DNA of 64,000 nt from NCBI GenBank assembly GCA_018389105.1, contig JACATO010000966.1:341501-405500 (forward strand), written 5' to 3'. Below are positions 56,635 to 64,000 of the stretch, piece by piece (the first letter of the stretch is position 1; every line of letters begins with the position of its first letter). Under the pieces are notes generated by a model that searched no databases, was not told the origin of the DNA, and worked only from the letters and a program-made list of their open reading frames with translations. This DNA is from Nautilus pompilius (Eukaryota; Mollusca; Cephalopoda; Nautilida; Nautilidae). A program made the translations under genes and the position numbers.

Positions 56635-59217
56635 GTGAGTAATTTATTCAGTTTTTTTTTCTGTGCCTTTTGTTTTTAAACTATTGTTTAAATATACTAA
56701 AAGCAGAAATCACTTTATTGCAGCATAGCTGAAACTGTTGAACATTATCTTGAAGAATGTTCAAATTGCACTCAGCACTGCTGATGCTTTTTAAAAATAT
56801 TAAACCAACAATATGGTTTCTAAGTTTGAATTGCTATATCCCTGGAAGACCATGAGAGTGGAATCAACCTTGCAATATTTATAGGCACTGGAAGATGTTA
56901 GAATATCTATTAAGCTATAAAAGCCAAAATAATTTAAAAAGAAAGAAAATGGACCATGAATTATCTTGTGTGCATCTTTTACAAAAAATAAAAGAATGAA
57001 AATGTGAGAAAGTCAGACAAACCAGTTGAGGAATTGGAAAGAATAAGAAAAGACTATCTGCCTATCTATGTTGTAAAGAGCTGTTCTAGTGTGTGGGTCC
57101 ATCAGAAAGGATTTTTGGGGGTTATTAGCCCTACTAAGCAGAAAAGTTGTTGCAGTACACACTTGAGAAGCCTTGAAACTGAAGCTGGTTGATGTTCAGA
57201 TTAAGAACATCCACACAAGTTTCTTTGTTTGGTACATACACTGGAAAGTTTTTAGTAGAACTTTTATATTTAGTGGTGGAAGCTAATTGTGATTCCCTGG
57301 GAAAATCTACACTAATGGACCAGTGCAAAAGAGTGAGAAGAAATCACATTGTGGTAGGTTTACCAAATCAGTTTAGTCCCCAGTGGGAAAGAGAGAACCT
57401 AGGCTCTGCTACAGCGGACTGGCACACTGCATCCAGGCCAATCATTGCATGAAACTTAACTCTAGTAATTATTTACTGTTTGACTTTATGATGTGGTGCT
57501 GTGTATTTAAATTTCTCACTATAAATATTTTAATATATTTAGATATCAAACCAACAGCAATAAATTGTGATTTTAATTTATTAAAATTATATATTGTGAT
57601 TAACTTTGAGCTCAATTTCTTGTCATGAAGAGGTGTGAAGTGTCATAACTCACAGTAAGACCTAATTCCAATCACATTGAAAGCAGTTATAGTCAAATCT
57701 TGGTAATTCCAAATTTTCTAACAAAATTTTACTTACTCAGAATAATTAACTAAAATTTTTTTTTTTTTATTTTTTTTTCTGAGGTTATTTGAGTTTAGGA
57801 AAATTCTGTCAGACAGAGATGTTTGCCAGCATCTAGTTCCCCCTGATTACCCTATCTACACAGACAAGGTAGGTATTTGGTTATTAGTATAAAGGTGAGG
57901 GAGTTAAACTGTAGATAGATTGACTTAAAACCTTGTTTTTGGTAAAAAAAAAAAAGACTTTTTATATCCAAAATATTTGAAATATGTTATTTTGTTTTTC
58001 TGAAGCAGCTGAAAGACTGTTTATTTTTTACTTCTACGAAATGAACCTTTCTTTTTTTATAATGTGTTGCTGTTGCATCATACACCAGTCTCTGCAGCAG
58101 AGACAACCTCTCTACATCTGGAGGCAGCTTTGTTGAGGGAGCATAGTGCTGTAATTGTCCACTAGAGAACACACTTTTCATTTTTTAGATGTGAGTGCCT
58201 TGGAGGAAACCCATATATCTGGCTGGTAAAGAATAAGAGATCATGCCAGGGAGGTTTTTCAACATCAAATTGAACTGAACTTTGGCCCTCAGCCATGGCA
58301 GTCTAGTTGTCTGACCAGTGTGTTGTAGTTGCCAACTGATCTGCACTCTACAGATTTCTATGTAGTTTTATCTCACTGTCCATTTTCTTGTAGCACTCAT
58401 TTTCTCCCTATCTTGAAGTAGAAGAATGCTTGGTATTTTGGTGGAGTTATATTTTCACCTTACACTGGTCAGAATGAATTTAAGTGTTATTGCCTTTGGA
58501 TATATATATATATATATAACTATTGATATTATTTGATCACCAACTAGCACCATAGCCATTGGAAATTGTGTATATATATATATATATAGGACCAAAGAGC
58601 AATAAGCAAAGAGGTTTGAAAATGGAAAAGAAAGCAACAAGAATCCAAAAAAGAAAAAAAAATACCAAGAGACAAAATGGGTGTATTTCTCCACTCTCTT
58701 CACAAAATTATATTTTTATAAATTCGCATTGTAAAACCTGTAAAATCTACCCCAGCATTATTTGGTCATTCCTTATTTGTTTTCTCCAAGGTTGACAGTT
58801 ATTGATAATTGGTAAGATGACTCAAATTTAAAAGTTATTAAAAACTAAGAAAGAAAAATAAAGGTGGTTGTTTTACCTGAGTTTGGAATTTATAGATGTG
58901 TATTGTATTTGTTATTGGTTAAATTTGCATAAATGACTACCATGTGAGAAAATAACTGTGCTGATTTATCTTAACAAAGTTCAGTAAACTGGCTCTCTTA
59001 AGTGAAATTAGTTAAATGATTGAGCACATTTGAATGTAGAGTTTTCTTAAATTTTACAGTTTCCTGAAATGATTTATTTTAAATGTCTATTTGAATAAAT
59101 AAATTTTATTTTTTAGGATGTTATACTAGCAGATCACCGTCTTATAGAGGGACATTTCCAGTCCCCTTTCACAAAATATGTTCAGGGGATAATGCCAGAG
59201 GAAGTTGAAGTGGCTCA
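56549..59217 (+). CDS. ABHD18: ABHD18, 5' part (three exons, gene continues right)
   Basis: Three exons (56,524-56,634 with ATG at 56,549; 57,784-57,868; 59,117-59,217) encode [50 protein letters not shown], then ADHRLIEGHFQSPF and GIMPEEVEVA. This follows the N-terminus of human ABHD18 closely ([43 protein letters not shown], as recalled). ABHD18 is a predicted alpha/beta-hydrolase-fold protein of about 400 residues. The hydrolase core with its nucleophile is encoded further right. The KILDG-preceding linker is about four residues shorter than in human. All junctions are GT-AG with consistent phase. The 89 codons seen are roughly a fifth of the protein. Confidence 0.93.
57784..57868 (+). CDS. 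ABHD18: ABHD18 second coding exon
   Basis: 85 nt encoding LFEFRKILSDRDVCQHLVPP and DYPIYTDK. The acceptor has a long T tract ending TCTGAG; donor GTAGGT. Ends in phase 0. Confidence 0.93.
57869..58025 (+). other. ABHD18 intron after second coding exon, start
   Basis: AT-rich intronic DNA leading into a SINE; nothing else seen. Confidence 0.4.
58030..58350 (-). repeat. tRNA-derived SINE, minus orientation
   Basis: On the minus strand: TGGTCAGACAACTAGACTGC (A-box region), CAGTTCAATTTGA (B-box-like), CCTGGCATGATCTC, then GGGTTTCCTCCAAGGCACTC and CACATCTAAAAA, the module order seen at 23.3 kb. Orientation is opposite to ABHD18. Confidence 0.6.
58495..58592. repeat. Two TA microsatellites
   Basis: (TA)n tracts near 58,500-58,518 and 58,570-58,588, separated by about 50 bp of unique sequence. 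Confidence 0.85.
59117..59217 (+). CDS. ABHD18: ABHD18 third coding exon
   Basis: 101 nt encoding DVILADHRLIEGHFQSPFTK, then YVQGIMPEEVEVA. Acceptor TTTTTTAG, donor GTAAGA. Two bases carry into the next exon, which is not in this window. Confidence 0.92.
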
Positions 59218-61390
59218 GTAAGATGCTTTTTTATATCTGTTCTGCTGTGGGTTTTAGTAATACAGGATCATCATTTATCTCATCACTTTGTACCATTAGT
59301 GAATCCAGTAGAATAGTTTCAAAAGCTCTTGTTTTGAAGTGCATAATCTCTAAAACTGGAATTTTTGATTGCCTGCCCTAATGTTGTTACTGAAAACAAA
59401 TACAAATCATGTTCAGGCAAATATATAAATACAGAATAGTGCATAAGAGAAGTAAAGTAAAAATGTAGAAAGTATTTTGGAAATTTTTTAGCCTTTTGTT
59501 ATTTGATATTTTATATAACCTCTCTCTCAATTCATTAGCTTTTTTTTTTTTTTTTGAATTTTAAAACTTCTTTTCTCATCTTTGTGTATATGTTTAAACT
59601 TGTTATTTCTTTCTTTTTATTTTATATTTTTATTACCTTTTTCTGTTTTATATATCAATGTTTTAGGCTTTTAAAATCTTCTAATACGCCTGTAACTATG
59701 GCTAATTAAGCAAACACATGAGCAATTATTGCTTTTTTAGTGAACTCCTATTTGGTCTTATGGTATACCATTCCTCTGGGTCACACAGATCCAGCAGGTG
59801 AGGCACAACATCAAGTTTCCAGTCAGCTACTTTGCCAATGGGAGAGAGTAGAAGCGATGGCTTTTGTCCAACATCCTTGGACCCTCACAGGTGTGGGTTT
59901 ATGTGTTTGTGATGGATGTGGTATAAAGAGCGGGAGAGCACAAGAGAACAGATAGAAATGTGCATGGAGAAACAACAGCAACACAAAGACAATATCCACA
60001 CGTTCACGGTCAAAAAAGAATGCTGACTCACTGCAAAACAAAAATGATGATTTAAGAAATCACCAGAAACCAACAACGCTCCATCATCCCGCTAAAAACG
60101 ACTTGATTTTTGACAAAGCCTGCAACTTTGCTCTCCTTTGATTGCCATATTCATCCTGATCATCTTATCGTTGTTACCCAGCATTGGCACATTGTTTGAC
60201 AACACCAGACAAGGACTCTCAGTAAGTACTGTTGTGTATTTATAAAAAGAGTTAACCTGCCAATGAGTATATTTATAATAATAATAATAATAATAATGGT
60301 AATGTTAAATCCTTAAAATAGTTGCTTTTTGATTTCATGAGCATCACTCCTAACATTAGCCAGACACAGGTATTGATATTATGGCAATTACCACCAGCAA
60401 TTATATAAAAATGTACACTAAGTGACCAGTAAAGAAAGCAGAGTAGAGTGCAAAAGTTTTTCAATTTTTATTAATGAATAACATTTTACTTGTTTTGAAG
60501 ATTTAAAATTAGTGAGGGGCTTAAATGTGATTGACAGTTATTTGCCCTATCAAAGGGCTATATATTTACTTATGTTCTTAGCTGGTAGGAACTAATGTAT
60601 GCCAATAACTTAGGTCCCTCCCCAATTTTTAAATTTCTGCAATAAAGTAAAATATTAAAATGTATCTTATTAAAAATAATCGAAACTACAAAATAATGCT
60701 GAAGCTTAATTGCTCAAAAAAGATTTTTGTTTCAGTTTCAGGCTGCTTACAGTTAGTCATTCCTGTTCTGGTTGAGGTTTTGTATTTGCTCTACACCACA
60801 TTCATTTTAAAACAAACCATCAAAAGCTTTATTAAATAAATTAGTAAAAATATAGATTTTAGGTTGCTACATGTTCTGATCACATCATTTATAGTGTCAG
60901 TCGTTCAGAATTCTTTATTTTTATTTAATGTAGATCTGTTTGTTTAGAGAATTATAAGAGTTGGTGACAATTATTTTAAATTAAAGCAGGTTTATGATTA
61001 ACTGTTCATTAAAATATTTTCTGCTGTATTCAGGTAAAAAGTGATCATGTCTGGACTGGCGTCCAGATCTGCAGAAAGAAGGCTGAGACTAAGAAGAGGA
61101 AGAGATTCACAAAACAAAGATAATCAAAAAAAGTAACAACATTTAAAAGAAGAAAAGAAAAGTTGAGATAAAACTTTTTTGAGAAAGCAGAAGATGGCAG
61201 AAGTGATTTAGGCTGCAGTAAAGATGGAGATAATGAAGAAATCCCTGAAAGTGCACAGAGAAATCCAAGAAGAAAGTCCCACTGATCACAAAATCAAAAA
61301 TTATCCTGAAAACTAGAATCCATCAAATGATTACATGTAATCCAATTCATACCATTTTGAGAAAGGTAAGAATGAAAAACCTCTTAGGAA
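59218..61390 (+). other. ABHD18 third intron, unassigned part
   Basis: AT-rich intron with a TAA tract near 60,278-60,297. The piece at 59,740-59,955 is GC-richer and open, and may be part of a repeat. I saw no further ABHD18 exon. Confidence 0.45.
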
Positions 61391-61399
61391 GACAATATT

Positions 61400-63235
61400 T
61401 TGAAAAATATTCTTGGTTGATATTTTCTGAAAAAGTTCAAGTTTTGTTTTGAAGATACTGCACTGTTATGGTTGATAAGAGAATGGAAGGTACAGGAAAG
61501 CAGGTTCCTTTAAACAGATTGGTCATAAAAGTTGTTATATTAATATTCTAAACTTTTTGGTAAAGACAGAGGTCTAAGCACACATGAAATGACATCCATC
61601 ATACCATTGTGCTGCTGTTGAAGCAGTGAAAGATTTTACAAGCATCTATGGAGCTCCAGAAAAGGAATAATCCATTAAGTCTCAACTAAATGACTACAGC
61701 AGGTGTAAGAGAATTGTTAACTTTTTATCAATTAATGAAATTATAAACTTTTGTGGATGACAAGGACTTCCTTTATGTGGACATTGTGATGATGGCTTTC
61801 TTGATACAGAAGCTGATCCTGTGAGAAATGAAGGGAGCCTTAGGGGACTTCTCTGATTAAGATTCCAAATGTTATGCATTCTTGATTGATGAAATTATGA
61901 ATATTTCACAGTCAAGCCAACTCAATCTTAATCTTCAATGTTTTAATAAGGATGTAATGCATGCAGTCTTTGTTGGATTTTTAGATAACTATGGATTCAA
62001 TTATAACTACTAATGGGAATTCAAAAATTTTAGAACCAAAAATGCCTGGCAGAATTCTTGGAGAAATGATTCTTAAGCTATTATAAAAATAAGGCTTGAA
62101 TCCAATACATTGTCTTGGCATTGCTGCATATGGCTATAGCATTATAACATCTCAGCAGTGTGAAGTAGCTGCTTAGATTCAAAAAGTTACCACAAATTCA
62201 ATTCACTGTAGTTCTAATCGTGCTTTGAATTTAAGTTTGCAAAAATGTATAGAAGTACAGTCTGTGAGAAATACTGTAGGAATCATTGAGCAAATGTGCA
62301 TTTTTAAAAATAAACTGCTATCATATTTTATACTGAGAAATCATTTGCATTGCCAGCCTATTCCATTGAGAAATTCGATAGATTGAGAGAGATGACTGTG
62401 AATGTAAATGAAAATGCTTTTATTATTCAAAGTCTTAAAGGAGAGAGTGACTTGGAATGGCAAAGACACGTTTAGTAAAGCATTTAGCTTACTATCTGCT
62501 GTAGTACGCTGCAAATTTATTATCAGTACAGTGTTTTTCTAAAGCATTTTACTTAACTTTACCATTAAATAAATTTACAAAATGAAAAGTGCAGTTTTTA
62601 ATCAAGGATGATTTCTGTTAGAAAGGTGACATTCTCCAGAAACCTTAAGAAAATGCTGAAAAGAATTTTAGTGAATCATTTAAAACAGTTTCTGAGAGAT
62701 GTACCGGTTGGGAAATATGAATTTCTATGCCTTGTATTAACAGAAAAACAAACCAACCGAGCAAATATACCAGCGGAAACGAATGAAGAATACTTACGCA
62801 TTTCAAATTCCACATTCAGTTTTGTGTGCAACTGCAAAGTAGTAAAAGAAGTCATAAGAGAAACAGGAAGTATAAATGCTGAAGTTTTACCATGTGGTAA
62901 TATGACAGACATGCTTAGAGGAGAAATGGTTATGGACTTGCAGTTGGAGTAATAAAAACATGAAGAGAAGATTCTGAATAATGCAGGTGCCGTAATCAGT
63001 TTTCCAGATGTAAGCTTAATTTTAAAGATAGTTGCTACCCTTACCTCTGGAGAAGCAAGTACAGAGAGAAAGTTTCCAACCCTTCGAAGGTTGAAGACAT
63101 TGGTAAGGTCAGCCATGAATGATTACATGGCCTAGTTTTATTATATGCACATACAAACACGAACGTGGAGACAGGAGAAACATTGACTGATCTGCCAAGA
63201 TCACAAATCAAGAGACGTTCCTTTATTCTGTAGAA
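61400..63235 (+). pseudogene. hAT transposase remnant (ZMYM1 / 52-kDa-repressor-like)
   Basis: Plus-strand pieces in order: QGLPLCGH near 61,755 (usual RQGLPLRGD); GEMILKLL and GLNPIHCLGIAAYG near 62,060-62,135 (usual LxxxGLDPxxCRGQxYDG); SSNRALNLSLQKCIEVQSVR near 62,212-62,275 (usual HRLNLxxxxxCxxxxVR); and the C-terminal dimerisation block LILKIVATLTSGEASTERKF with LRRLKTLVRSAMN near 63,010-63,115 (usual SxASxERSFSxLKxIKxxLRSTM). Numerous stops and shifts. An open frame at 62,608-62,952 lies inside the expected middle of the transposase. Ends not identified; a MITE begins 25 bp beyond. Confidence 0.7.
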
Positions 63236-63259
63236 CAACTTTTTTGTGGAGTAATAATA

Positions 63260-63432
63260 CAGTGAAACCCTGGATTCAATGGACACCAACAAAAGTTCAC
63301 ATTGAACTGTGCAAAAAATGTTTTGCTTGGGTGCCTTTTGTGCATGAGTATGTAAATGACCGGATTTAACGGGCTCATGCATTAACAGATACCTCTTACC
63401 CCCTTTTAGTCCATTAAATCAAAGTTTTACTT
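63260..63432. mobile_element. pogo/Tigger-type MITE
   Basis: Left terminus CAGTGAAACCCTGGATTCAA, continuing TGGAC. The right terminus, reverse-complemented, reads AAGTAAAACTTTGATTTAAT, continuing GGAC. These are imperfect inverted repeats of about 25 bp, and a TA lies just outside each end (63,258-63,259 and 63,433-63,434), as expected for pogo-group insertions. No coding capacity in its 173 bp, so it is a non-autonomous element. Confidence 0.75.
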
Positions 63433-64000
63433 TAATAATAATAGTAATAATAATAATAATAATAGATGTTAAGTAAAATCAATTAAAATTTAAATTTATA
63501 TTGTGTACTTTCATTAATTATTGGGCCTTTGGAATAAAGTTTCATGCCTTAAAAGTTTGTCCTAGCTCTGCATATAGTACCTATTAAGAATGGCTTTGTT
63601 GTTAAGGAAATGAGTTATTTGTGTAGATGAGTGAACAGGATTAATTTCTTCATATGTGGACTTAGTGTAATCACAATAATTTGTTGTGGTTTTAATTTGC
63701 AACTTCATCATCTGCCACCTATCTACCAGTTGATGAAATGTCGAATTCTATGAAGTAAAAATGGAAAAAGTGGCCTTCAAATGTAATTAGCCATCATCCT
63801 TTTTCTGGATTTCTATGTACTGAAATTGATATAGTATCATCTTATTTTAGGTAGAAAGGGAGGCCTTGTGTCTTTTGATGTAGATTTTCACTGTTTAGCA
63901 TTTCAGAAGAGTAACATCTTTATGTAATTGTTATTTGTAGTATCTTTCTTTTTCTTTAAATTTTTTTTTTTTAAAAGTAATTTGTTTCTGCAAAATCCCT
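63433..64000 (+). other. ABHD18 third intron, right edge
   Basis: TAA/ATA microsatellite near 63,435-63,467, then AT-rich intronic DNA to the window end. No exon recognised. Confidence 0.5.

Noticed and set aside
57004-57452. Open pieces in an ABHD18 intron faintly like a Ty3/gypsy-type retroelement fossil
   Set aside because: Only a short LxVV...SLxG-type pattern is suggestive. No other part of such an element and no terminal repeats are visible, so I do not call it.
1-64000. CRISPR arrays, tRNA or rRNA genes, bacterial operons
   Set aside because: None seen. Tandem repeats lack unique spacers, tRNA-like boxes belong to SINEs, and the gene structure is eukaryotic.

Overview
This is a stretch of animal nuclear DNA, not bacterial or viral. 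It has spliced genes with GT-AG introns up to 19 kb, tRNA-derived SINEs, many decayed DNA transposons, microsatellites and AT-rich intergenic DNA. The two host proteins are clearly metazoan but differ well from the vertebrate versions as I remember them. My best guess is an invertebrate, perhaps a lophotrochozoan such as a mollusc; I cannot name the species. By eye, CpG is sparse through most of the window and dense in two blocks (about 1-5,830 and 52,798-54,020), which suggests a methylated background with unmethylated islands.

Layout. 1-5,830 is a CpG-rich block with no recognisable gene and a 52-bp tandem repeat. 5,831-21,970 is intergenic and holds two Tc1-like remnants, a long open frame of a repeat-associated protein family of unknown function (11.3-12.6 kb), a Tigger/Jerky-like remnant (14 kb), a hAT element with exact ends and a perfect 8-bp target duplication (18,508-20,585) and a decayed mariner (20.7-21.65 kb). 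21,971-53,260 (minus strand) is a six-exon gene for a stand-alone Maf-family nucleotide pyrophosphatase of 226 residues. Every splice junction can be placed and the reading phase is consistent throughout. Its introns hold two hAT remnants, a Tigger/pogo remnant, a Tc1-like remnant, a piggyBac-like end, several SINEs and a 29-copy, 46-bp minisatellite that carries two TTAGGG motifs per unit.

52,798-56,520 is the head-to-head intergenic region: a CpG-rich promoter block followed by an AT-rich degenerate satellite. 56,524-64,000 (plus strand) is the 5' part of ABHD18, an alpha/beta-hydrolase-like gene. Three coding exons are visible and the rest lies beyond the right edge. Its third intron carries a decayed hAT and a complete small pogo-type MITE (63,260-63,432).

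The Maf gene and ABHD18 start about 3.3 kb apart on opposite strands and probably share one CpG-rich bidirectional promoter. The rest of the window is dominated by cut-and-paste transposon fossils from six groups (hAT, Tc1, mariner, pogo/Tigger, piggyBac and the orphan family). I saw no convincing LINE or intact LTR element. All family calls rest on recognising motifs by eye; no database search was possible.
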